Part shown: positions 11,401 through 18,054 of the stretch, one piece after another
Numbering within the stretch: position 1 is the first letter of the stretch
Layout of the letters: each line of letters starts with the position of its first letter
Source: Candidatus Iainarchaeum sp.
Lineage (GTDB): Archaea > B1Sed10-29 > WALL01
DNA: 37,363 nt
Assembly (NCBI GenBank): GCA_021162685.1
Contig: JAGGYF010000035.1
Span: 1 to 37,363 of the forward strand
Direction: 5' to 3'
Position numbers and translations under genes: made by a program
Notes under the pieces: generated by a model
The model's input: the letters and a program-made list of their open reading frames with translations, nothing else
The model's database searches: none
Told to the model about the DNA's origin: nothing

Positions 11401-14400
11401 GGTTCCCAGAGCATAGAACTGAAGAGGAAAGAAAGGCCATTAATGACCTCTTATCCAAATTAAGTGAGAAGAAGACAACGAACATCAAGGAAAAGACTGA
11501 AGAATGGATTGAACGTGTTGACAATGCATTTATTGAGGCACAAGGAGGGGAGCCAGAGCTAGAGCCGCCACCAAAAGAAGTGATAGATTACATCAAATCA
11601 AAGATGGAGGAAGGAAGGGATATAGAGCAAGCAATAGATGAATTAGAAGCAGAGACAGGCATTTCAATACCTGTTAGGGAGATAATAAGAGCAACCATTG
11701 AAAGAGAAGCATTTGAGATGCCAGAAGAGGATATTGAATCCCTTTACGGTAAACTAAATACGCTCTCTTCTCTTGGTATGCATGAAGAATCAGCAGAAGT
11801 CGCTAAAAAGATCATTGATCAAAGTCCAGGCGATTTTCTAATCCGTAGGATAAGAGTGGAAGAACTGTATAATGCAGGTAAGGTAAATGAGGCAATGAAA
11901 GAACTTGAGCAATACATAAAAGAAGCAGAGGAGAGGAATCCACCCTCTGTTAGCATGCTAGAAAATCTAAAAAGAAAGATCATAAAGGATACTAAGGAAT
12001 ACAAACAGATGAAAAGGTGGATTGAGGACCTACGCAAGACTGCAAGTATTCATGATTTGGGATATAATGCACTTATGAAGTTGTGGGAGGAAGGAAAGCT
12101 AACAAGAAAGGACGTAGAGAAAACGACAAAGCTATATGATCTATGGCGTAATATTGGAATGAATGAATATGTTCCTCCAGATGATAGAACACCACTGCAA
12201 AATGAGATTGCAGATGTAATAGAAGCCATAGGCCGAGGTGAAGAAGTAGATGATAGAATCAGAAACATAAAAGAGGAAGTGGAGGAAGTACATAGAAAAC
12301 AGGAGGAAGAAGCAAAAGAAGCAGAGGAATTTCTTGAAGAGATTTTAGGGGAAGCAACAGCAGAGACACTGAAAGAAGAGGCGGAGGAGCTTCTACAAAC
12401 AAACGACCTTGAACAAATAGCGAACTTCTTTGAAAAACATGGCGATGAAATAGAAGAGAGTGCTCCAGAGGTCTATAACAAACTTGAAAACTACTATAAA
12501 ACAAAACTTGCCATAGATGCATTGAACGAAATAAACAGAGGAGAAAACGTAGATAAAAACATCCTACTTTTAACATACCGCTACGAAGATTTCAAAGACT
12601 CCCTTGAAACACTTGGCAGGCATGATATTCTAGACGAAATGGAACGTGTTCTCAAAGAGAGAGGATATGAAATTGAGAAACCAACAGCAGAGACACTAAA
12701 AGAACAGGTGGATAGAGTCCTACAAACAAAAGACACTGAAAAAATAGGGTTCTTCCTTAGAGTGCATGGCGATGAAATAAAAAAGATTGATAAGGACCTT
12801 TACGACAGACTTTCACGCCTTCAGCTCAACACAAAACTTGCCATGGGCATATTGGATGAAATAAACAGAGGAGAAAACGTAGATGAAAACGTTAAGTATC
12901 TGGCAGAGCATTACGAAGGCATCAAAGACTCCCTTGAAACACTTGGCAAACATGATATTCTAGACGAAATGAAACGCGTTCTCAAAGAACATGGGTATGA
13001 AATTGAGAAACCAACTGAGGCAGAGTTGATACGTGTTGCGAGTATACATGATATTGCGAAAGAGCCAGAAAAATATGAATTCAGGGAGGACAGAAAGTTT
13101 ATCGTAAGGAAGAAGGGCACAAAAGCAGTGCAGGGTTACAAGTTGCATATATCCGCAAATGAGGAGAACTATGAGGAAGTATTCAAGACTGTAGCCCCAA
13201 TTGTTGAAAAATATGATATAGGATATAAGTTCGTGAAACCAGAGGAATTTGTAAACGCAAGAGAAACAGAGAACATCTATGGGAAGTTTATAACAATATA
13301 CACAGAGAACCCAGAACAAGCAGCAGCGATTGCAAAGGAAGTTGATGAAGCACTAGCAGAAAAAGATATAGCCACAGGCAGGAAGATAAAAGGGGACAAA
13401 CCATTACCAAACGGAAAATCTGGCCTAGTGTTCTACAGATATGGTGTCTATGATATGTCAATGCCTGGCTATGTTCATCCAGATGGATTAAAACAATACC
13501 AAGAAAGCGTCAGAAAATCTAAGGAAATGGGCCTTATACCACTATCACTAAGAAGTTGGCTAGATTTTGAGAGGAGGCAAGGAAGAAATTGGATAATTCC
13601 TGAGGAAAAGGATAGGAACGGTGTGCCAACAAAGGCAATTCCAGGTTTCCTTGAAAAGGATGAGCTAGAGGAAATGCTTACGAGAAAACCAGTTACACTT
13701 GATAGAGAGCATATAGCGCTCGCTGAAAAACTTGGATTAGATGCGGATAAGCTTAACGAAGAGCAGAAGGAAGCACTGGTCTATGCACAAAAAGCACTGG
13801 AGCTTGCTGAGGAAAACGGAGGAACAGAATGGAAAGAGGACAGATTGAGATTATTGACAGATTATAAGGATAGGGTAGAGAAAAAAGCCTACGAACTTTT
13901 GCTAAATGAATTGCAGATGAAAGCAGATGATTGGTGGGTAGGGAAAAGGCAATTATCTGTTGAGAGTGATGCACAAAGTCTTATAAGGGCATATCTCAAA
14001 GATGGTAAAGTGCCTGATGTAGATGAGATAACAAAAATCATCTATAGAGGCAGACCAAAGAAATGGCTTGAGAAAAAAGGGATGACGCAAGAAAAAATTA
14101 GAGAAATCGTTGAAGAGAGAGTTAAAGCAGAGGAAAAAAACTTAGAGGACGCTGAGAAGAGAGAAGGCGTTGTAAAGGTATTTGTTTATGGAACACTAGA
14201 GAGGCCCGGTTTCCTTGAGGAGATGGGAATCAACATAGATAATGTATCTTTCGTACGTGCTGTAGTACCTGGATTAAAGGCAACGTATCATGGTGGCCTT
14301 ATGAATGATAAATGGGCAAATCCTGTGAAGGCAGATGGAGAGGTATTGAGAGGGACAATCCTCTACATGAGACCAGAGGACTTTGAGAAGATGAAGAAGA

Positions 14401-14867
14401 ACGAGAGATTCTACGAATTTGGAGGTCAGGATGAGGTTGCTGAGTTAGAGAATGTAACTGCACTTGGAAGAAAGATTCCAGGTGTTAAGATATTCTATAA
14501 GAAGGATTATTATGAAATGAGCCCAGAGGAACTTGCGAAAGAAGATATAAAGCAGATGAAAAGTTATCTAGAATGGGGAAGGCGCATTATTAGCGAAGTC
14601 GATAATGACACTATTAAGAAGCTCGCAGAAATGGATCTCGGATCCTTTATAGGCATGGATGCAAGAGATATGTATAAACGTTTGAGGTTAGAATGCGAAA
14701 AGCGCGGGATTGATTTTAGAAAGATAGATGCATTTGACCCCTACTCAACAAGAGAACGCTTCTTTGAGTTGTGTTTGGCTGCAAAGGAGAAGATGGGGGA
14801 AGACGTGAGTAGGTATTTAGAAGAAGAAAAGGCAGTAGAAAAGGAAATTAATAAAAAAGAAGCCTGA
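2445..14867 (+). CDS. Giant coiled-coil protein (4,140 aa) with phosphothreonine-lyase-like and GGCT-like domains
   Basis: The start is TTG at 2445, with GGTGAG overlapping the previous stop as ribosome-binding site. Order: residues 1-~165, basic, with three degenerate GIDIERLK repeats; ~190-1550, long Glu/Lys-rich coiled coil; ~1550-3090, further helical segments; ~3095-3175, TPR-like hairpins; ~3305-3523, two GYEIE modules; ~3540-3670, a domain resembling OspF/SpvC/HopA1/LanKC lyases; ~3908-4030, a gamma-glutamylcyclotransferase/AIG2-like domain (FVYGTL, then KNERFY). In the lyase-like domain, K3566 and H3568 (YKLHIS), K3595 (YKFVK), R3606, Y3619 (ITIYT) and R3665 (FYRYG) match, in order, the catalytic and phosphate-binding residues known in SpvC (K104, H106, K136, R148, Y158, R213). 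There is no signal peptide or membrane segment. A zinc-ribbon sequence continues in the +1 frame past the stop. Domain calls are from motif memory, without a search. Confidence 0.85.
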   Translation: MPLFRKKRRPFIWLKPGERKAYKRVVDRRPFPIGMRKPYEQVRGLFEEARERVPEKRPEEKPKGIDIERLKRLTGQPPKEQERVRIDIGKLKEAAERPEEKPKGIDIERLKALAERPIEIEVPEERELTEREFIDTLRFYVEHGKPISGWLKAKIREGGYDLDRLMEAAGVPPEEKPAALPLPKPVPVKRITPSEELPEEKIREIRETELSKNTVYNIFEPYDMKVLYLNLILNKPKEMLQNSQFLRDEIRALAQNGELHEEKANKILSEFDTFKEQIIPIVEEHGKILVDAEKKQEKILSKVDEIETSVKEHERTISELEKRLGQTNPNEMKELGDGLVAAIGDMRKQKEELEALTRELKEKIKGDTVERETEEARRKLEEKITRLEGNYVLLEEAVDKHLDMLSESMEKQRMQLEQSASLLNEMVKKGTYSLEDVQKVSGVVKQLNETEREKEDKENYVKQYSDVIKSMRKGDKLSELETHLNGLSETIKNTSIQLEEAVNRIIESTKPPLTLARRTAEQIGNVLTGLEEDIKPERRVMLKTLEHSLGEYDTRIENAERAIEHLNELNKSFDVEDELKDAKKIIENLRDSRNKAEETLRNMKMTYERLDEKKKLLSPEDIQEIERGLNAPIDHVKPDVAIGAIEDYLNKKQREGIKTIERVVTDIRTKGVPEISVSIDELTKAVETLKKAGVPGDEVNEHLERVKGELLSRMQRDTEELKKQVDSRTMKIEEKISEIERDPSAIDEVIKMREEIEGFKDRIDEMVALQKAAEEKGVEVKVSLDEIKQSVEELPNEINQKIKEAVEKQIVLMTKQHEETVNKIDEEMQRLRLDLGVAKTSEDIAEINSRLNEIQTKYSEQLRKISETIEKLKTEPTEEAVGRTLEELNKKQEDIESSINALRAEVSETHSKLSEISDIVRRIESTLSDLPKYELQELPSKMDEINAQIKLLAEKGVSEEKINELRRNLISEMSRRFEEQTNRFASTEEKITRNIEEINETIKNLSERISEEGVSEQINKLVEARRALSEELQNLRRAVDILKEVSGKEIDLGGVDELVRQHEAIKDGISDLVKKQEELGRKIEENETNTEQAIQDAMDKLSSEHNTIISRLTDIDERLDENLTNIKSAVEREETLDTAMIENINKSAEQINRLRYELETVRKSIENIRAIGADTTELERKQNEILRRIDEYKERLEEKVTKGFEEIQDLVNQKINDVNANMDEKYEKFKNLILQLPSNPQLIDEIRGARDDIIKTRNELTTKLDVIQRTIDDLKRNPHFKPPDTSGIGERLRNIEDLIRNEADNVVSSVVEEHKKTREDLERRAEELDKKLEDAINRLKKPGITDEEREELVREIKKIAEDKDKVYKQLSELSEQLSNVSAGLSGLGAKVDALKDEHKKLSDELSQISRATTEITSMLSRLSTRVAEKEDIDVVVRRLEEQGEELTGLREMLETFIKQAEGGMREAYMEDILREDERWRKEVEELEKKEREYEETGKELDELKKAIEEWKREEVGRPPVSDEEIRKEVEKLEEHKKELEEMSKELETFTYGRVRSLVAEGYPEEATSELETLASQGRYNEFLDKYEELVRTAITAKGIIDRVIESVPEHLRGRAIDTITKPEAMATMAPVEIEDLVKKQVELFLRDELNKFYEKNNVSRDLQTYLDALVSAGTITPKDVLEQSDIYKRIVKDFEEVKRKRELPEEVVKAVGKERVEVPEEHIIPVTNVPKINEIKSDARQVLPNEVVDSVPDYEVNQMLDKENVPKRIQEQLKRIEEKVDKIEGLLREKKEELEKEYPDPARIAEINKAIEKAEEDIEKSKSTIVIGAFMAPEKKEEIKKALDDAKDIERRYKRLERVKSPYDLFGAEILETMPKTLSKEDVEEIVNPEGIEERIASLETQVRDLKDRIMERSKEPEKIDELIESIEEFKKALTKLALESKVIGRNEEQVKKIMDTINGLKSEIEDVKAITPSITSDQINKTAENLASGAITPEDAENRLNYFMDIIKKQGLVPESSEYRQLIDSVNRLREALEKTKLNNALKILEEPSIAEELLWVQSLSPDMEGAGEVFKRVHEALFIGDVERITQAVEEAKRIQPDLERSVKDATVVEDEISKEIESFIPTKASDEDIVRVRREMERTNEKIEELGLLSEKPVVKEMIDRLQTKISILNELIEEAERRKLGEVAKSKPIEEVPEEIQKKLNKLDKEWESVEEKVDALYDRLAEKVAELETKWQSIDNYYNNLITMLEEAIKKMPDAEDTLRNKIDELKKQREEFRETISNQAGSIISETAAPVDDVYEIDELITYNIEKGNEEEVKSLVDRLGKKQAEAYKKMEELTEKAEAKLSELSEKLKEHEAFRYMEEVLPVLTKDERDRFFEKAALQRGKYLVKEPEKTPFDSTPESIDSWLSHWRVYLSQKRLTEEELKEMVERRKQKVKEDVKRGVVRFEMKKKKEPVKRLVKSEPLFEGLYAKLKSFMNPEDFKALENRVNEKARSEPEKTTEIFESEVREELNIPEEKFIIDGVDEKAEEVKEKRKEELSKKEPARILQETIKDAEKVVETEGIDVTQEEMKTYLEMLPISILKGMEESRETAVDGLKRSIEKQGLPSEKAEEIVKIVETRIRDAKPAFDKQLGKDVTEEKKRIINKIPEALHETIKKRTGVENLLELDKDFLQERLDAIEFIQNTFLPRFPEAVKSLKEKVKVPLALVSLDVLKKEYEKAEKKREKENEEFLDRLSGWAQGLPPEVYLTPEKKPTIDEAMSIAKRALKKIGEEWKLSEDTYKAVEKGVSEFVGAHAGKYNTTKELYDAIMTHAEIIKSNYLWDWFEEFRAWAMKPIEKPVEVKKPEVKKGILSPEDEAFLQGILDWGKVVEKPLEATEFMVNTALTYYMSSPFKEATDKLLRQVGMYRNERMRRSLKEKVFKQLFERATQFEKAKRLFEGISRDKLIDATRYIETANRMVETAIKENRIGDAIDVLVDELKRFPEHRTEEERKAINDLLSKLSEKKTTNIKEKTEEWIERVDNAFIEAQGGEPELEPPPKEVIDYIKSKMEEGRDIEQAIDELEAETGISIPVREIIRATIEREAFEMPEEDIESLYGKLNTLSSLGMHEESAEVAKKIIDQSPGDFLIRRIRVEELYNAGKVNEAMKELEQYIKEAEERNPPSVSMLENLKRKIIKDTKEYKQMKRWIEDLRKTASIHDLGYNALMKLWEEGKLTRKDVEKTTKLYDLWRNIGMNEYVPPDDRTPLQNEIADVIEAIGRGEEVDDRIRNIKEEVEEVHRKQEEEAKEAEEFLEEILGEATAETLKEEAEELLQTNDLEQIANFFEKHGDEIEESAPEVYNKLENYYKTKLAIDALNEINRGENVDKNILLLTYRYEDFKDSLETLGRHDILDEMERVLKERGYEIEKPTAETLKEQVDRVLQTKDTEKIGFFLRVHGDEIKKIDKDLYDRLSRLQLNTKLAMGILDEINRGENVDENVKYLAEHYEGIKDSLETLGKHDILDEMKRVLKEHGYEIEKPTEAELIRVASIHDIAKEPEKYEFREDRKFIVRKKGTKAVQGYKLHISANEENYEEVFKTVAPIVEKYDIGYKFVKPEEFVNARETENIYGKFITIYTENPEQAAAIAKEVDEALAEKDIATGRKIKGDKPLPNGKSGLVFYRYGVYDMSMPGYVHPDGLKQYQESVRKSKEMGLIPLSLRSWLDFERRQGRNWIIPEEKDRNGVPTKAIPGFLEKDELEEMLTRKPVTLDREHIALAEKLGLDADKLNEEQKEALVYAQKALELAEENGGTEWKEDRLRLLTDYKDRVEKKAYELLLNELQMKADDWWVGKRQLSVESDAQSLIRAYLKDGKVPDVDEITKIIYRGRPKKWLEKKGMTQEKIREIVEERVKAEEKNLEDAEKREGVVKVFVYGTLERPGFLEEMGINIDNVSFVRAVVPGLKATYHGGLMNDKWANPVKADGEVLRGTILYMRPEDFEKMKKNERFYEFGGQDEVAELENVTALGRKIPGVKIFYKKDYYEMSPEELAKEDIKQMKSYLEWGRRIISEVDNDTIKKLAEMDLGSFIGMDARDMYKRLRLECEKRGIDFRKIDAFDPYSTRERFFELCLAAKEKMGEDVSRYLEEEKAVEKEINKKEA
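2619..2777 (+). repeat. Direct repeat at the 5' end of the giant gene
   Basis: An identical ~39-nt stretch occurs at 2619-2657 and 2739-2777, exactly 120 nt (40 codons) apart, encoding EEKPKGIDIERLK. A third, diverged copy (RVRIDIGKLK) lies between them. It is a short internal duplication in the basic N-terminal region. Confidence 0.85.
12357..12683 (+). repeat. GYEIE module, copy B
   Basis: 109 codons, from TAETLKEEAEELL to GYEIEKP. It is directly followed by copy C and closely similar to copy A at the window start (for example DLEQIANFF and NEINRGENVD in both). Predicted all-helical, of unknown function. Confidence 0.85.
12684..13013 (+). repeat. GYEIE module, copy C
   Basis: 110 codons, from TAETLKEQVDRVL to GYEIEKP. 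Its 3' third is nearly identical in DNA to copy A, more so than to adjacent copy B (LKEHGYEIE against LKERGYEIE), suggesting exchange between the two genes. It leads directly into the lyase-like domain. Confidence 0.85.
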
Positions 14868-15093
14868 GAGAACAAAAGATACATGCCCATCATGTGGCGG
14901 AGAGATTGAACTAGAGGATGCAATATGCCCCCACTGTGGTGCGGAACTTTATGAGTGCCCAGTATGTGGAGGGATATTAACAGAAGATGCTACTGTGTGC
15001 CCTCACTGTGGCAAACTATTTGATGAATTTGATGAAGAAGAGGAGCAACCAAAAGAGAAAGAAAAGAAAAGTTTTAGAGATCACTCCAAATAA
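14857..15093 (+). CDS. Out-of-frame double zinc ribbon, probable C-terminal end of the giant protein
   Basis: In the +1 frame relative to the giant gene, codons from the A6 run (14853-14858) to the TAA at 15091 encode KKPERTKDTCPSC ... SFRDHSK. Four CxxC motifs (CPSC, CPHC, CPVC, CPHC) form two treble-clef or rubredoxin-like zinc ribbons of the DZR type, followed by an acidic/basic tail. The frame has no ATG, GTG or TTG and no ribosome-binding site between an upstream TAG and the first CxxC, so it is unlikely to be a separate gene. Reading joins naturally as EINKK-KPERTKDTCPSC if one A of the A6 run is skipped. Explanations are a sequencing indel, a real mutation, transcript slippage or +1 frameshifting. 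The last 13 nt overlap the convergent LeuRS gene. Confidence 0.65.
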   Translation, partial: KKPERTKDTCPSCGGEIELEDAICPHCGAELYECPVCGGILTEDATVCPHCGKLFDEFDEEEEQPKEKEKKSFRDHSK

Positions 15094-17900
15094 ATAGCCG
15101 GTTTTAATGGCATTGCCTTTGCTGACTTGTTGGATGGGTCGTATTTGTTCGGATCTGTTTCTTTGTAAACTGAGATGTCGTAACCGAGTTCATTCTTGAA
15201 AAAGTCAGTTGCAGAGGAAAGAATCTCATACTCATTGATGGGTTTTGCTGCTTTGTACTGGATAAACTTCCTTCCTAATTCTTTCACAAACCCCGGAAGT
15301 TGTTTTACGTACTGCTTAAGTTCTGGGTCTGAAGCCAACGTTTTCATTATTGTACTGAAATCAAAGGTTTCTTGAGAGATAATCTTCTGCAATGCTTTTG
15401 CTTTCCATTCTGCGCACGTGTATATGCATGCCTTTGTTGGTTTTTTCTTCACAAGTTTTTCTATGGCTCTTATATCAGATAGAACATCTGAAACAAGTTT
15501 TTCGGCAACGTCCAGCGATTTGTCAAATTCTTCCTCAAATGGTTCTGGCCAATTCTCTGTTGATACCAATGTTCCATTCTTTAATATTGTATGCCACATC
15601 TCTTCTGCGATATGTGGAGTAAAGGGACACATCATTTTAATCCAAGCAGATAGAACCTTTGCAATGGTTTCTTTATGTTTGCCCCCTCTTCTTTTGTACC
15701 ATTGGAGGTCTCTTGCGATCCCATAGAAGATTTCGTCACTTGCTGTTCTTATGTCATAGGATTCCATTGCATCTGTTGCTTTTTCTATGTGTTTATTCAT
15801 GTTGTACAGTAGCCATTGGTCTATATACTGTTTTTCACCACTTAGTTTTATGAGAGATTCAGCAAGCATATAATTCCTTCGTAGAGCATCTTTGTATTTC
15901 AAAACAATGTTCTCATCCCAGAATATATCTTGGTGGGGGCTAGCAACATGCGAGTAGTACAAACGCATTGCATCAACAGAATACTTTTCAATGGCTTTTG
16001 TTACTGGTTCAGCACCACCTTTTTTACTCATCTTTCCTGCTTTGCCCATTACCCACCAATTCACGAATATACCTCTTGGCCACTTTGTTCCTGGGAGAAT
16101 GGCAACATGATTCATAATGAAAACAGGAAAGTGTACAGTTTTGTGTTCCTTTCCACCGAGGTTTATGTCTAAAGGATACCAATAATCAAAGTCCTCCTTT
16201 ATTTGTTTCCATGTTTCATTCTTTGGCTCACCAATACCTAAAAACACATAGTCAAAGAATTCCTCAGTCATCTCCTCTGGTTTTATTTTTCCTTCGTTTT
16301 CATATTTGGATACAATGTAATATGCAGGGTATAGTGTTGAGTCCGCAATAGGTTCTATAATCCATTTTTCGTCAAAAGGGAACGGTGTGCCTAACCAAGA
16401 GCCTTGGCGCACACATGCTCTATCATCAAACCAGTCAAGGATGCTAGGCAATTGTTCCTTATACTCCTCCGGAATAATTGTCATCTCAGGGACCCACTGC
16501 TTTGCCTTTTCTGTTAGGTCAGGATCTGAATATTTTATAAACCATTGATTTGGGATTAGCTTAATCACTACATTTCGCCCACATCTACATATTACTGGTT
16601 CAGAGAAGGTATACATTGTATCTGCTTTTCCTTGCTCAATAAGGTCCTTCTTCACGGCATCTTTTGCTTCCTCAACCCGCATGCCTGCATATTTTCCACA
16701 ATTCTCACGCATGATTCCAGTATGAAATCCAACTTTGTATATCTCCTGCGTGGCTTGTTCAAGTTTCTCAACATCATGCTGACTTGTTATACCCATTCTC
16801 TCCACAATCTCTTTTGCTGGGAATTCATCATATCCTTTTGATTTTATTATGGGGATGAGCTTTATGGCTCTAACCCTTTCTGGGTCCAAGCCAAACCTCC
16901 TCATCAACTCCTCGTCCTTTTTTAGGTCTTCTAATGCAATGTAATCATAGGGTGCATCAGAAGGTACAGAAGTTACTAAACCACTGCCAACTGCTGGGTC
17001 TGGGAAGTAACTTGGTAGTATTGGAATCTCACGTTCAATACCTGGAGCCAAGCATGTTTTTCCTACTAAATCTTTACCTGGTATCTCTTCAAGTACTTTT
17101 ACGTCCCTTCCTTGGTATTTCAAGTTTTCAGCACATTCTTTTGATACAATCCATTTTTCATCTCCGATTGCTATCTTTACATATGTGACTTCGGGGTTCG
17201 CCCACATGTTTGTTTGGCCGTATACTGTTTCTGGTCTGAGCGTTGCTGCTATAAGATAACTATCTCCAAATTTGAACTTCAAAAGTGTGAATTCTAGTTT
17301 TTCCGCATTCCCTCCCTTCTTTATGTCTGTCTCGCTTGGGTCAACAGCAACTGGTCCACAATTTGGACAAAAAGCACCATAATATGGCTTCTGTACCAGA
17401 AGGTTTTTCTGCATAAGTTTTCTGAATTGCCACTGGATGAATTTTTGATATCCAGGATGCAATGTGCTTGTTAGTCTTCTCCAATCTATGAGAAAACCAA
17501 ATTTTTTCCAATACTCATTTGCGTAAACATCATAAAAGTAGTTGAGAACATTTCTGTAATCTTTAAAGCTCTCAATAGTTTTCTCATCAAGTCCATTATC
17601 TTTGAAGTATTGTATCATCTCCTTGTCCCCATTCTTTATTTTGTTGGCAATGGCAACTGCATGTATGCCCGTTGCATGAAAACCAGCAGGAAATAATACA
17701 TTAAAGTTTCGCATTCTCTTATAACGCGTTATGATATCTGAGTAGGAGTATCCTCTCATATGTCCAACATGCAGATATCCGGAGATGCCAGGATACGCAA
17801 ATATAAGATAGTATTTATCTTTATCATTCGGTTCTGCCTCATTTATTTTTGCCTTCTCCCATTCTTCTTGCCATTTTGCTTCTATGGATTTAAAATCCAT
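15081..17900 (-). CDS. leuS: Leucyl-tRNA synthetase, archaeal type
   Basis: Class I synthetase that charges tRNA-Leu in the cytoplasm. From the ATG at 17900 it is 939 aa, normal for the archaeal/eukaryotic type. It has the HIGH motif as HVGH (residues 44-47), an inserted CP1 editing region, the KMSKS motif as KMSKK (around residue 622), an anticodon-binding helical domain and an archaeal-type C-terminal extension. A longer reading from TTG at 17921 is possible, but GGTGAT sits five bases before the ATG at 17900, which decides the start. It is the last gene of a run AlaRS - 49-aa ORF - LeuRS, and its 3' end overlaps the convergent zinc-ribbon frame by 13 nt. Confidence 0.96.
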   Translation of the reverse strand: MDFKSIEAKWQEEWEKAKINEAEPNDKDKYYLIFAYPGISGYLHVGHMRGYSYSDIITRYKRMRNFNVLFPAGFHATGIHAVAIANKIKNGDKEMIQYFKDNGLDEKTIESFKDYRNVLNYFYDVYANEYWKKFGFLIDWRRLTSTLHPGYQKFIQWQFRKLMQKNLLVQKPYYGAFCPNCGPVAVDPSETDIKKGGNAEKLEFTLLKFKFGDSYLIAATLRPETVYGQTNMWANPEVTYVKIAIGDEKWIVSKECAENLKYQGRDVKVLEEIPGKDLVGKTCLAPGIEREIPILPSYFPDPAVGSGLVTSVPSDAPYDYIALEDLKKDEELMRRFGLDPERVRAIKLIPIIKSKGYDEFPAKEIVERMGITSQHDVEKLEQATQEIYKVGFHTGIMRENCGKYAGMRVEEAKDAVKKDLIEQGKADTMYTFSEPVICRCGRNVVIKLIPNQWFIKYSDPDLTEKAKQWVPEMTIIPEEYKEQLPSILDWFDDRACVRQGSWLGTPFPFDEKWIIEPIADSTLYPAYYIVSKYENEGKIKPEEMTEEFFDYVFLGIGEPKNETWKQIKEDFDYWYPLDINLGGKEHKTVHFPVFIMNHVAILPGTKWPRGIFVNWWVMGKAGKMSKKGGAEPVTKAIEKYSVDAMRLYYSHVASPHQDIFWDENIVLKYKDALRRNYMLAESLIKLSGEKQYIDQWLLYNMNKHIEKATDAMESYDIRTASDEIFYGIARDLQWYKRRGGKHKETIAKVLSAWIKMMCPFTPHIAEEMWHTILKNGTLVSTENWPEPFEEEFDKSLDVAEKLVSDVLSDIRAIEKLVKKKPTKACIYTCAEWKAKALQKIISQETFDFSTIMKTLASDPELKQYVKQLPGFVKELGRKFIQYKAAKPINEYEILSSATDFFKNELGYDISVYKETDPNKYDPSNKSAKAMPLKPAIYLE

Positions 17901-17904
17901 GCTA

Positions 17905-18054
17905 TCACCTAAGTGCTCCAATCTCTTCTTTTTTTTGTTTTATATCCTTGATAAGTTTTTTTAGTGAGAAAGGAACATGTTCTATTGGCACTTCTAATAG
18001 TTCAGCAGTTTCTATTAATATCTTCTCATAGTGTTTTAGTTCATCAAATTTCAT
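17905..18054 (-). CDS. 49-aa protein resembling the AlaRS linker
   Basis: A small ORF between AlaRS and LeuRS. Its ATG overlaps the AlaRS stop (ATGA at 18051-18054), and its TGA lies in the LeuRS ribosome-binding site, so the three genes look translationally coupled. The sequence (AELLEVPIEHVPFSLKKL then a Lys-rich helix) aligns by eye with the AlaRS segment AAKILNVPLEEVPQKTKEL plus its following helix. This is the coiled-coil linker after the editing domain. It may be a duplicated fragment that now stands alone, perhaps pairing with AlaRS. That role is inference; the reading frame and the similarity are visible. Confidence 0.75.
   Translation of the reverse strand: MKFDELKHYEKILIETAELLEVPIEHVPFSLKKLIKDIKQKKEEIGALR

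Noticed and set aside
17901-17921. LeuRS start at TTG 17921
   Set aside because: GGTGAT lies five bases before the ATG at 17900, and the extra seven residues come from sequence overlapping the 49-aa ORF.
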